Positions 12,317 through 23,177 are shown, numbered from the stretch's first letter. The stretch: 36,630 nt of DNA from Phallusia fumigata (GCA_008931825.1 QXVZ01017372.1:1-36630); one strand, 5' to 3'. Notes: generated by a model not told the origin, from the sequence alone. A program made the numbers and translations.

Positions 12317-14729
12317 ATGAAGTCATTTGAAGGAAGAAATGAAATTCGATTCAACAACTCTGGTGGAAGATGTTTGTTGGAAAACTGGGTTGAAGAGGTA
12401 TATAAACAAATAAAAACGTTTATTCATTTTTTAAGGGATTATAATAACAACAGTGATTTTACTGCCAACCATTTGAAACCTGTATATTACAGTGTATATA
12501 ACAACAGCAGTAGATTCAAATGAATATTAGCACTACATTGAGACATTGTTGTATATTACAAAAATAAATGAATATTTAAGGATCCAGTAATTTTTAAACT
12601 ATTTGTCCCAAACAAAATCTAATAACAAAACTGCCCTTGCGTATGTCTATGTCTCAAAGTAGTGTTAATATTCATTTGAATCTACTGCTGTTCAGCATAA
12701 AATATTTGTGAGCTATATATGTGTGTGTGCTTCTTGTTCGATGTGACTTATTTACAGCAGAACAAAAGAATTCTTTTTTCTGCAATGCAAAGTTGCAAAC
12801 ATCTTTTCAACAGTATTTGGTGTATGTGCGATCAATTATGTTTGGACAGCTTCACGTTTTGCTCATAAAAACCACTTACATTTTTTGATTTGGATTGCTC
12901 ATTGTTTACAAATTTCAGTTAAAAAACTGTTTACTAGAGAGCTGCTGCATCGCTAGAGCCTACAGATGTCAACTCTGAGTGTACAAGCAGTGCTCAGTTG
13001 CATCGTCATGGGCACAAGGGTCTCCTTACAATCAACCTTGAGGCAAATGCTGCAAAACTGACCACTGTTCGGGAATCCTATCAACAACCAAGATTTCCAG
13101 AAGTAAGGACCCGTGGCAAAAAAGAAGAGCTTGTTGAAAGGATGTTGTATGATCAAGTAGGGTGAGTAGTTCATTGGAAACCAATTATGACCATTTGGTA
13201 TGTTTAGAAAAGAAAAACATCTATGTATTCCTAAAGGTTAACATTAATCTGCTATTCCTCCACAAATAAAGGTAACAATGATGAGTATATTGACAAACAT
13301 AGTTTTGCAGTCACAAGGAGCCCTAATGAAATATATACAAGGAACATTAAATAACACAGCAGATTTTAAATAATGGTACAATATCTTCATCATCGTAACA
13401 ATGTTGCTTCAAAATTTAAGAATATTACTGTAACATTTGGCTAAGTTTTTTTGCACAAAGTGTGGATTGCAGTGGAGACCAAAACCTGGAAATAGTAAAT
13501 ACATTAAGATACCAGGAAGTATGACATGCCAGATGCCAAAGACCTTGTACACCAAACTTGTAGCAGCAAACCCAACCACAACTAATTTACAAAATATGAA
13601 AAGCTATCATCTGTTTGATACACGTCTTTCATAATCTTTATCAGTGGACAAAAACAATAAGCAGTAAATAGAATTTTTTCAATTTTTTACTGAATATTAT
13701 TTTTGTCATACTTTTTAACAAGTGGCAACCATCAGCCTTAGCTCCAAAGTTGCTAACAACTCGATTGACATACACAACCTTCAACTTGGTGATGCATTTT
13801 TATGATAGGAAAGTAATGCTGTAACTTCTTGTGTTCAGTGAACAAACACACCGAGAGTTTAACCCTCCTCCTCCAGCGACAGAATTCATAACAGTTAAAC
13901 AACAAGATTTTGACAAACCCGACTTTGTTTCAACCGTACCACCTCCCACAAAGGTAGGCTACAACTCATATTAAGCAAATTTTTGAACATGTGTTTTTAT
14001 AACCAAGTCAAGTTTTAGTAAATTAAAGTCCGGTGTAAATATTTGCTCATGCTTTAAGTGTTACAAAAAAACATGACTTGGGTGAAGCCAACCTTTTAGC
14101 AAAACTTACTTTTTACTTCATCTCTTTACAGCAGTGCCTTGATTCGAGTCAAGTTAAAAATAGTGACTCGATCTGACTCAAGTCATTTTAACATTTTATA
14201 GAGTTTTGTGATTCAGTTTTAGTGAAACCAGTATTTCTATTTTACAAGGACCACAATGTCAATACTGAGCAGTCCATCACATTTTGGTCATCCCACAAAG
14301 ACAAGATTCATGTATGTATATTTCATCAATATACAACTAGCAAAAAAACAGGGCCCAAGCAATTGGTTTTTGGTTCACACAAAAGTAAATTGTTTTTGTA
14401 ACCCCTTATCCAAATATCAAACCATCTTATTGTCAATTAACATCCACAAGTAAATTGAGGACTCATTCTAACCATCTTGATTATGCCTAAATACTGACTA
14501 CGACAAACAATATGTAAGGCATTCAGTGAACAGTACAAATTTCAAACCACCTCTCAATTTGCTGTCACCTTTCACCAATAAATGTATTCATATTTTGTGT
14601 CAATAGGGGGTTTCCCAAGTTAAGACAAGGGACACACCATTCAAGAAAAACACCGCCTTCAGCAAACCAATTTCAGAGTATCTCGATCAACCCAAACCCT
14701 ATGAACAAGAAGTATACCCAAATATGTGA
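12317..14729 (+). CDS. SPAG8-like microtubule-associated protein
   Basis: Four exons join in phase: 12317-12397, 12938-13161, 13839-13953 and 14607-14729, giving 180 residues. The start ATG has an in-frame stop 12 nt upstream. Visible signatures are NWVEERA across the first splice junction, HRHGHKGLLT near residue 53, then DTPFKKN.AFSKPISEYLDQP near the C terminus ending in YPNM. From family knowledge this pattern resembles the conserved C-terminal region of sperm-associated antigen 8, a ciliary or sperm microtubule inner protein. The match is from memory, so the name is tentative. Vertebrate SPAG8 is much longer, with a repetitive N terminus that is absent here; it may be a genuinely short form, or exons may be lost at the N at 11842. 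Intron 1 carries an inverted-repeat element. The gene is rich in Pro, Gln and charged residues and has no signal peptide or membrane segment. It converges on ELP4. Confidence 0.65.
12503..12692. mobile_element. MITE-like inverted-repeat element
   Basis: Arms at 12503-12546 and 12649-12692 are reverse complements over about 44 bases with only two or three mismatches. The left arm starts AACAGCAGTAGATTCAAATG; the right arm ends with its complement. They enclose about 100 bp of A+T-rich DNA with no coding capacity. Size, long terminal inverted repeats and intronic location fit a miniature inverted-repeat transposable element. I see no convincing target-site duplication, so the superfamily is unassigned. 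The transcript could fold here into a long hairpin. Confidence 0.65.
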
Positions 14730-15062
14730 AGCTCTTATTCACAGTACAAAACATTTTATATGCTAATGACCAAGGCTTTTGTAAATTTGAAAATACATTT
14801 AGGGCGTATTTAACACATTGTCCTATTTTTTGCATTGTCAACACATGGCCGATACGTTATTCCTCCCAATGGGGAGAGTGGTATACATCATCTGTTGTTT
14901 ACTCGTAGTTTGAAGTAAAATTTTACTTTTTGTACACTGCTGTTGTGGATGTTTTAGATTAATATAAATGGTGCTATGGTGGCAATTTGTTACAATTGTG
15001 GTGTTGGGGATATTTTTTGCATTAAAATTTGCAAAAAGAAAGTATTGCAAAGATTTTGAAGC
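14730..15062. other. convergent intergenic, SPAG8-like / ELP4
   Basis: Some 340 bp separate the two stop codons. No exon is visible. An ATTAAA at 15021-15026 is the best poly(A) signal candidate for the SPAG8-like gene; if used, its 3' end would lie within a few tens of bases of the ELP4 3' end. Confidence 0.4.
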
Positions 15063-15068
15063 TTTATT
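15063..15068 (-). terminator. ELP4 poly(A) signal
   Basis: AATAAA on the minus strand, starting one base after the ELP4 stop codon TAA (15072-15070). If it is the one used, the 3' untranslated region would be only some 20 to 40 bases. Confidence 0.65.
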
Positions 15069-15069
15069 G

Positions 15070-17373
15070 TTAGAAATCTAAATCCTTTTTCAATGTCGTG
15101 CCACCGCATGGTGATGATTTAGAAGCCTTTTGTGTGACTGCTTCTTCCACACCTTGTCGACTTGCAGTGTCAGACACATCAGGTGGTAGGTGCAGATATT
15201 CAATGACAAATTTTGTTTTCTTAAGTTCAAATACAAAGTCTAGTGTTTCAGGAACATAAGGCAGCAGCGAATTGAGGCACAACAGTTTCCTCATCTTAAG
15301 AAGACCTAGAACAAAGTTTACACATTTTAAACAAAAAAACACTATAAACATGCACATGAGGTGTACAGACACAAGTGCAGATTGGAACATTGCTGTTAAC
15401 ACTATTTAAAACTCTAAATTGTGTACCAGTAAGTAGGCTTTGTTTAACACTCATGCATATCAATAATTATCATTCCCAGTACAACCACTATCATTTTAGT
15501 GTGTATAATTGTAAAACAAAGTAGCTTACCATGGTATTGTTTGTATAGTGGGTTCTTTTCCTGTCCCTCAAAAGACTGCAGCTCCACAGAACAATCGCTT
15601 AACTGTCTAAAAGTCTCTACTTGTGTTGATGTGTACAGATCAGTTGGTATGGTAACACAACACACCATGAGAGCCTGTCTGGCCAGTGCTCGTAAGCAAA
15701 AGAGAAACTTGTTGATCTTCTGTGCTGTTTCACTGTCATTTTCACCCCACAGCGGTGACCCAAAGTTAGTTATAGCCACTCTCAGTATATTGAGGTTTGT
15801 TTCATTTCCCACACTGCTGTCAGGTGGTACAACAAAGGCGTTGTTGTCAAGTTTGGTCTTGATTTGTTGTAGTGTGTGTCTGGATGCAAAACAGTGATTT
15901 CAATCATAGTTTGGTCATTTGATGCACAAATTTTTAAATAGTTAATGATGAAGATTTCAGGGTAGATTACATGAAAACAGAACAAAATGTTGTTAATTCT
16001 TCCAGCCATAGATCGATTATTGCAGTTGTTAAGTAGGTGTTGCGATGCACAATATTTTACACAAAAAATACATATATCATTATATTGTAGTGTTTTCTTG
16101 AGCAAAAACATGTTTATGGTTTTTGACAAGAGTTTGTGGTGAACAACTTGTGATCTTGATACCAAAAATATATGACCTGTGAGGCATTGCATTATTCTAA
16201 GACAAAGATGAAAAAATTAAAACCATAACTTTATTCATCTTTGTAAAAGCCTTTCAAACTTTAGCAAATCATCTACGAAATTTTGATTCTAAGTAAATCC
16301 AACCACTGAAAAATCATACTACCCCTTACACGGATGTTTAAATGTTAACTGTAATGGTCATACCCTCTGCCTTAGTGATATTCGATAAATATAATAAGCC
16401 CACACACAAATTAACATTTTTCTATCCAACAGAAATTTGTTTTAAAACCTGAATATGTCTGGATTTTCCTTATCATCATTTTCCAAAAGGTTCAGTGAGT
16501 GTACTTCTTTATCGCCAAGCTCCAAGGCATCCATGGTTTTACTGAGATCGAAATGGTGGCCATACCTCGAAACGTCAGCAACACTCTTTTGAGCTTTGGG
16601 TAGATCATGATAGCGAATTGCAATGTTCATTTCCCCACTACCAGCCTCCTTGGAAACTTTTTCCATTGATGTGGGCATGGGAAGATGTGATAAAAATTTT
16701 TGCGGCCTTTCATTCCTTGTAATCAGGTATACACCATGGTTACATGCAATTCCTTCAGCCAGAAAGTATCTGAAAAACAACATTTTTGTAAACAACATCA
16801 GTGGGTCAGGGAAACACCAAAGTAAGAAGACAGACGATTTCACCTGTTGCCTTTTTATGACATACAGTAAACCTCAGGTAATCCAGATTTATTTAATCCG
16901 AATGAAACTGGAGGTTAACCATTTGTAATGTAAATATTAACGTAAGGGTTTAGAAAAACGGATCTTTACCAATTCAGGTTAATAGCTCCCTTTATTTATT
17001 AAATTTTTTTCCCTTGCAGTGGTATATTGTACACTAAACCATTATGTAGTTACATGTGTCACAATAACTGCTGTTAGCTATTTGCTTCACTACATTCTGC
17101 TCCACAGTTAAACATTAATCTTAGCACACAAGTTAATAGTTCAATAAAACAATAAATATTCGTTTACTTGGCAACAATTCTCGCAAATCGGTTTGTATGA
17201 TCTTCTTCAATCAATAGAACAGTGCCGACTGGAAGACCCCCACCCAGTAACGCGTCCAGCGAAGGAATTCCGGTCGATGTTAGCAGTAATCCGTTGTTAA
17301 TGGAAGGCTGAGTGCCGGGAATAGAAATGCCCGACTTCTTGGTGCCCCTTTTTGTAAAGGTAACTTTTTTCAT
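15070..17373 (-). CDS. ELP4: Elongator complex protein 4
   Basis: Four exons on the minus strand join in phase: 17373-17168, 16769-16449, 15879-15530 and 15305-15070, encoding 370 residues (human about 424). ELP4 is a RecA-fold subunit of the Elp456 hexamer of Elongator, which modifies wobble uridines of tRNA. Landmarks are GTQPSINNG (20-28), [15 protein letters not shown] (44-58) where the family has its degenerate P-loop region, KYFLAEGI across the first splice junction, [10 protein letters not shown] in exon 2, [10 protein letters not shown] and NPLYKQYHG in exon 3, and [13 protein letters not shown] followed by the C-terminal KKDLDF. That LDF ending is a hallmark of animal ELP4. The start chosen, [10 protein letters not shown], is the Met that opens the homologous region; the frame stays open upstream to 17511 but that stretch is hydrophobic and unlike the family. 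It is divergent with DDX49 and convergent with the SPAG8-like gene. Confidence 0.95.
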
Positions 17374-17685
17374 TGCATCAGTTTCCACAGACAAAACGTT
17401 AAACACAAACAACACAACGCTATGGAAGAAACACACGCGCCAACTAAAGTTGTACCTCTGGGAAATCACCTGCAAAATTATTCGACCATAGAAATTATAA
17501 ATAAAACACATGTGTTTTGTTCCATAACGTTACGATTTTTTTCTTTTAGTAAGTAACCTGTTTGTATGAGTTATTTTTATGTGTTTTAGGGTTTCCTTGT
17601 AGAGGCTTTTGGTCGTCTTTACTGTTTCCGTTTCATTTGCAGAAATATATAAGCATACGCTCTTTCTGTAGTCATTTTAATAACA
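17374..17685. promoter_or_regulatory. shared ELP4 / DDX49 intergenic promoter region
   Basis: Only 312 bp separate the divergent ELP4 and DDX49 start codons, so both promoters must lie here, or overlap the first exons, as a bidirectional unit. The adjoining ELP4 first exon is unusually CpG-rich for this block (about 17170-17300), consistent with an unmethylated promoter. A TATATAA-like string lies at 17646-17652. A pyrimidine-rich TTTCTGTAG ends about 14 bp before the DDX49 ATG and could serve as a 3' splice acceptor, including for spliced-leader trans-splicing if this is a tunicate. That last point is inference. Confidence 0.5.
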
Positions 17686-20600
17686 ATGGAGGTTGAAGGG
17701 AACTTTGAAGATCTTGGTCTTAATCAGTGGATTTTGGATCATTTAAATCATCTAGGATTTAATCGACCATCTCCTGTCCAATTTAACTGCATTCCGCCTG
17801 CTCTGCAAGGTTGGTAAAACTTATTACTACTGGACTAAAGATAAATAACATGTCTAAACACAGTTTACCCTAATCCTAGAATTGTGTTTATTAATTTGTT
17901 GTAATGTAATTATATCAAGGTCGTGATTGTTTTGGGTGCTCGAAAACTGGAAGTGGAAAAACAGCTGCTTTTGCCCTGCCTGTCCTGCAGAAACTTTCTG
18001 AAGACCCGTATGGAGTGTTTTGTCTTGTCCTTACTCCCACAAGAGAACTGGCATATCAAATTGCTGATCAGTTCGCACTTCTTGGAAAACCTATCAACCT
18101 TCAGCATACAGTCGTGGTTGGAGGAATGGGTAATTTGATGGTTTTATGTTCATTTTATACCTTACCTTGTACGCATATCTCAGTTTTTACTTGTAGTTTG
18201 GTAGTTCAGAAGCCCTCGTTACCTGGTTAACTAAAAAAAATATTTCTAAAATCACTGAACTCACAAAACAAATATTTCAGTACAACTATGAATAATAATA
18301 ATAAACTGACAATGGGACAAAGGTGAAATTGAGTTTTTATCTTAAAGACACTTTAAAACAAGCTGCAGCACTAAAAAAGAGGCCACATGTTGTGATTGCC
18401 ACACCAGGAAGGTTGGCTGATTTGCTTCGAAGCTCTGAAGGAAATGTAAAGCTCAATAAGATAAAGTGAGTTTAGGTCATTTAATGATTACATAATGAGA
18501 ATCTGCCCATGACAAACTACTGTTTGAATATAGGTTTCTTGTTCTGGATGAGGCTGACAGATTGCTGGATAAACTGGATGGTGATTTTTCTGAAGACCTG
18601 GATGTTATATTTGAAGCTTTGCCCAAAGAAAGGTGATTTTTGTTTCGGTAAAAACTGTTTTTGAAATAAACAATCATAAAACTTCCCTCCTTTTTCAGGC
18701 AAACCCTGCTCTACAGTGCAACTTTAACCGACACACTTAATGAACTGCAAGAATTGTCTTCAAAGAAGCCATTTTTCTGGGAAGCTGAAAAAACGTAAAA
18801 GCAAAATGACAACCCGTTGGGCATCTGAAAACCTGTTTTCTTTTGCAGAGTGTCCACAGTTGACCAACTGGACCAGCGATACATTTTGTTACCTGAACAT
18901 GTCAGGGATGGATACCTAGTTTATATTTGCAAAGACCTGATGGAAAAATCCCCTAATCATTCCATAATGATTTTTACGAAAACATGCAGGTGAATGTTTT
19001 ACTGAAACCTGGTATAAGCAGCTGAAATACTGGTGCACTGAAGTAACAGAGTCCAGGGTGTCACAGCCTAGCTGGTAATTATGCTCCAGGTCAGGGGTCA
19101 GCAACATACAGTCTGCCAAGCGAATTCATCTGACCCGCTGCCCCGTAACAAATTGCCTACTATTGATAAACTAACTTATCGAAATTGTACTTTATGGGGG
19201 AAACAAAGCTATGATTCACTGTACCAAACTTCATCTACATGGGTACGTAAATGAATGTTTTTGTTGACAACATTATAAACAGTATAAACAGGAGACAGAA
19301 TGTAAATGAAATTTTAGTACAGTCCACTAAGACCTTGCTGGTCTTATTTTGGGCCTATTGTTTGAAACAGGTTGCTGACCACACTAGGTGGACAAAAGGA
19401 ACTGTAGTTTAAAACCATACCTAATCAATGTGTGTATGGTTAATGGAACACAAAGGCTGTTGGCATTTTGTCAGATATATATTCCTTGGCAGGAACTGTC
19501 ACATTTTGGGCATGCTACTGCAAAAAGCTGGTTTTGATTGCGTCGTCCTGCATTCTGGAATGAAACAGCGCCAACGACTCTCTGCACTAGCTCGATTTAA
19601 ATCCAGCAATATCCGATTGTTAGTTGCCACTGATGTAGCTGCTCGGGGTCTGGATATTCCGCTTGTTCAGGTTTGTATTAATGTACAATATTGTTTATGG
19701 AATGTTTTGGTGGACTTAGAGGGATATATTTATTGTAAACAGCATCCAAAATGTTTTTTGATCTAGTTCAAAAAGTTCAAAACAATTTGCAACCAAAAAT
19801 ACATTCAAAGTACAGGCTTGCAAATTATGTGTTCTGGAAAAGAAAATTAAGATAAAATCTGCTTTTTCATAAAGAGCAAGTTAGTGAATAAAATAATTGT
19901 ATTAATCTACTTTGCAGGTTGTTATTAATCACAACATTCCTGGACTTGCGAAGAATTACATTCACAGAGTAGGAAGAACAGCTCGAGCGGGACGAAGTGG
20001 TATGGCAATCTCTCTTGTCACACAGTTCGATATCAACAGAGTGCAAAGTATTGAAGAACACATAAGTAAGTTAATCTGCTTTTCAAAGTCTTTTCATTCC
20101 AAAACTATATCTCTCCTGTTTTTAAAAGTCATGGGTTTAAGTGAACAGAAAAAATATCAAAAATGGATTTCGTTTGGAGATGCGGGTGCGCTATTTTGAA
20201 GCTATTTGTTCAATTGGCAAGTCCATTAGCAACAACGTGTAAACAGACGGAAACAATCACTCACAATCAAATGGGGGATTAAATTTTAACTTTAACGTAC
20301 TACAATTAGCAATGGTCTTTATATTACCCAGAACATGTAACTATGCCATAAACAAGGCCACATGTAGCAATGCGCCAGTCCGACACATACCATTCCCTAC
20401 ATGCTGCGTTTTCATTGCCAGCCATCGCAAAATCCCGTTTGAACAATCCAATAAAATAAAAAGAGTTGCGAGTTAACAGGCCTTTATCGGCATTTATTAT
20501 AATACATCTTATGTTTTCAATTTTTTGTAAGATACCAAACTAAAGGAGTATGATGTTAATGAGGATGAAGTCCTCCGAATCCTTACCAAAGTTAACATCA

Positions 20601-21166
20601 TGAAGCGGGAAGCTGAACAGGTGGGTCTTGGTGTTAAAAAGAGAAATGTTTCTTTGACATTCACCATTTTAACAATATTGCCAAATATGTATGCCACTTA
20701 TGTTTATTTTTTCCAAACCTATTTTTGTTGCAGCGCATGGACAACGATAAGTTCGGCGAGAAAAAGCGGAACAACAAACGGAAAGCACTTATAATGGAAG
20801 GAAAAGTAAGACTGACCATGTCAACAGCATTTTTTGCTACAACGTTGCTTACCTTAGTCATAAATATGCTGTTCCGAAATGTGTTACGAAGCGCAAAAAA
20901 GTGAAGGACGCAATTGGTTGATCAAGTTAAAACCAGCTGCAGATACACCGTTATTACAAAGCCTTATGTGGCGGGGACTCTTGTGACAAAACTGCTTTTA
21001 CTTGTCTTAAAAAAAACAGAGCCGGGTAGTAAATACACATTTTTTTTCCAATTAGAATCCTGAGGAGGAAGCGAAACGACAGAGGAACGAACGAATCGGG
21101 CGCATCAAGGCTGAACGCAAACAGAGAAACAAACTGAAAAAATCGAAAGTCCCGCAGGCAGAATGA
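17686..21166 (+). CDS. DDX49: DEAD-box ATP-dependent RNA helicase DDX49
   Basis: Eleven exons join in phase: 17686-17809, 17920-18129, 18348-18465, 18534-18632, 18699-18794, 18849-18989, 19493-19670, 19918-20065, 20532-20620, 20734-20805, 21056-21166; 461 residues (human 483). DDX49 (yeast Dbp8) is a nucleolar helicase for pre-rRNA processing. Motifs: Q-motif region around RPSPVQ (27-32), motif I SKTGSGKT (49-56), PTRELA (81-86), ATPGRL in exon 3, DEAD (156-159), SAT (190-192), TDVAARGLD (309-317), HRVGRTAR (338-345). The C-terminal tail is strongly basic, as in the family. Family-specific features include the KPFFWEA and [11 protein letters not shown] stretches. The first residue of motif I is Ser, where the usual consensus has Ala. 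Intron 5 (18795-18848) is only 54 nt. Intron 6 carries an hAT-like relic. Confidence 0.95.
19092..19384. mobile_element. hAT-like non-autonomous transposon relic
   Basis: The left end CAGGGGTCAGCAAC (19092-19105) matches a common hAT terminal repeat. The right end GGTTGCTGACC (19371-19381) is its reverse complement apart from the last few bases. Flanking octamers CTCCAGGT and CACTAGGT agree at six of eight positions, as expected for an old 8-bp hAT target-site duplication. The 290-bp interior has no transposase. It lies in DDX49 intron 6 (18990-19492), oriented either way. Confidence 0.6.
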
Positions 21167-21322
21167 CGAATAACTAATTGGAAATTTCCACATTGCCTCT
21201 TATTTCAGTTGTAAGCCGTCTTCTGAACTGGTACAGAGCACACCAAGAGTTTTCTGCTATATGACACTGGGGCGTTGTCGAGTCAATGAGATGGGTTTGG
21301 GTTAAAAAATGTTGGCGCACGT

Positions 21323-21328
21323 AATAAA
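21323..21328 (+). terminator. DDX49 poly(A) signal
   Basis: AATAAA 157 nt after the DDX49 stop codon. This is the first canonical signal on the sense strand downstream of the gene. Confidence 0.5.
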
Positions 21329-21877
21329 ATTAAAGCATACGTGGTCTCAAACTTGTATCTGTATATCCACAAAGATGACAAGAGAAAACGTGGATACCAT
21401 GTATTTAGTATTACAGCTTTATAGCTTCGATTGAGTATCATCAAAATACAACAGAATAAATTTAAAGGATAATAATGGTGACAAAGAAAAGATATTTCAC
21501 GCAATAGCCTCTTTGAAAATTCGCCTTCCATGTCCGTCTCTCAGTTTCTATAAATCTGTAACTATTTAAACAGCCATCTACTCATTACATAACGCTATAG
21601 CACGATGCTGCAGATACACGGCGATTCCTGAAACAATAGACTAATCCCGACCTAGAATAAGCTTCCGATTTGTTAATTTACAATCATTAAGTCCTATTGC
21701 ACGTCTCAATGTGTTGGCTTATGCGGGGCTTATAATGCTGCGTGTTGAATTCTAAAACTGGCAACCGCTTCATGGCCTCAAGCGTACTGCAGATTTAGTC
21801 TGCCCAACGGCCTCAGTCAGTCAGTGGGCTTTCATTTGCTGATCAGAGACTCTCCTTAGCCATGGGCAGTTTTTCAG
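21329..21877. other. DDX49 to CHGN-like intergenic
   Basis: About 550 bp with no supportable exon. The right part (after about 21,590) is more CpG-rich than the DDX49 introns and could hold the promoter of the following gene. Confidence 0.35.
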
Positions 21878-21944
21878 GCCTGGCGAAGCAAGAAATATTA
21901 AACAACACCAAATGTCTTGATCAGAAGTCACCTACATATCATAA
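21878..21944 (+). other. possible upstream exon of the CHGN-like gene
   Basis: A 67-nt open stretch (LAKQEILNNTKCLDQKSPTY in part) is bounded by a TTTTTCAG acceptor and an AA|GTAATT donor. It sits just left of the N at 21964, beyond which the CHGN-like frame begins abruptly. It could be the preceding exon with most of the intron lost in the gap. There is no homology support; alternatively, an ATG at 21861 in the same frame makes it part of a chance 28-codon frame. Confidence 0.25.
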
Positions 21945-21963
21945 GTAATTCAATTGTTTGTTT

Positions 21964-21964
21964 N
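21964..21964. other. assembly gap (single N)
   Basis: A single N, with coding sequence of the CHGN-like gene starting directly after it. Unlike five other Ns in the window it is not flanked by a visible duplication, so real sequence, probably the 5' exons, may be missing. Confidence 0.75.
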
Positions 21965-22975
21965 TATTCTGGAAAGACAAAGGCCGAAATGCTGCTCAAG
22001 GACGAGTACGAAAATGTTTATGTCGGCAGGGGAGGACAACGTTGTCATCTTCCTACGATCAACAACATTTTTCAAGTAAAAAATTCGGTGCTGATTCAAA
22101 ACTACCGGGCGGTCCTTCCATTGGGAGTGGAAGAAATGAATCTGTACAGAATTCAACGGTGGTTTGCCTACGGTGTCCGGACCATGTCACAAATCAACGT
22201 TAAAACCAGGCGGTACTTTGTCGATCCATATTTCACTGAACGTATAAGATTGGAAAAGTGCCTCGGCGACAACAAGCAGCTATTGGACAATAAATGCAAC
22301 TATGCAATGCAGCAGCAGGATCACGTGACGTTATTGGTGCGTTACGAGCACCAGTTAACCATCGACACGTTTCTGTCCCAGTTGCAGCGGGACGTGCTTG
22401 CAAAAGGCGAGAGGGTAAATTTGTTGGCAATGGTTGGTGCTGAATACAGCATTCCCGAACACAAAACGAAAATCATCGCACTCAGAGACAGATTAAAGGA
22501 AATGAGCACGCTGTATTCCAACTTGCATTTTAATTTGCTTACTTTTGAGAATATGCAGAGACTTACAAACGAACAGATGATATCACAGGCCACGCTCAAA
22601 GGGCCTCGTGCTGACAGTGTGCTGGTTGTTTTCGATGCGGCGTTGATCGTGAACACTAAGATGCTGAAACAAATACGTTTGAACACCATCAAAGGAGAGC
22701 AAGTTGGAATTTCAACAGTGACACGGATTCTTGAGAGTAAAAAAGGGTCGAGCACACAACTAATGCTACAACGGCAAATCTTGTCTGTTTACAAATCCGA
22801 TGCTCTGGACCTAAGTTGGGGATACGCAGGGCATCTAAAAAACAAGGTGGGTGAAATACATAAAACGATACTCATGTGTTGTCCCTGGTTCTTAAACTGT
22901 TTTGTTTAGATCGAACTTCGACCAACATCGCACCTAAACATCTTTGAAACTGATGTGTGGCAAGCACCGTCGTAA
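21965..22975 (+). CDS. divergent CHGN-family glycosyltransferase-like protein, 5' partial
   Basis: The frame runs open from the N at 21964 to a donor after 22846, then splices across a 63-nt intron to 22910-22975. The protein ends HLKNKIELRPTSHLNIFE...APSS. The first internal ATG is at 21989 (307 residues from there). The pattern VTLLVRYEHQL, then NLLAMVGAEY, then SVLVVFDAALIVNTKMLKQI and RLNTIKGEQVG follows the C-terminal GT-A domain of the CHGN family (chondroitin synthases, CSGALNACT, B4GALNT3/4). SVYKSD recalls the IYKSD of B4GALNT3/4. That family builds GalNAc-containing glycans in the Golgi. The metal-binding DxD is replaced by FDAA (about 22631-22642), and the W-G-G-E-D segment and metal-binding His near the C terminus are not visible, so it is probably not catalytic. 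The N-terminal membrane anchor is missing. Its CpG content is much higher than that of the neighbouring genes. Family membership is moderately sure; subfamily is not. Confidence 0.6.
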
Positions 22976-23177
22976 AGCATTAAAATATTATTTGTTCAAC
23001 ATATGCACCTACAAACACTGTGTGGTTATTTTCTTAACCAACTTCTTCAACTTTTCACTCCTTGTAACTTGTTGTATCTTGCCTTTACGTTTATCACATC
23101 TATTGTTGTGGTACTTACGGTCGATATTAAGAGATGTGTACCTTGTGTAGATGCAGAACACCCGTTTGGGGGCTTTA

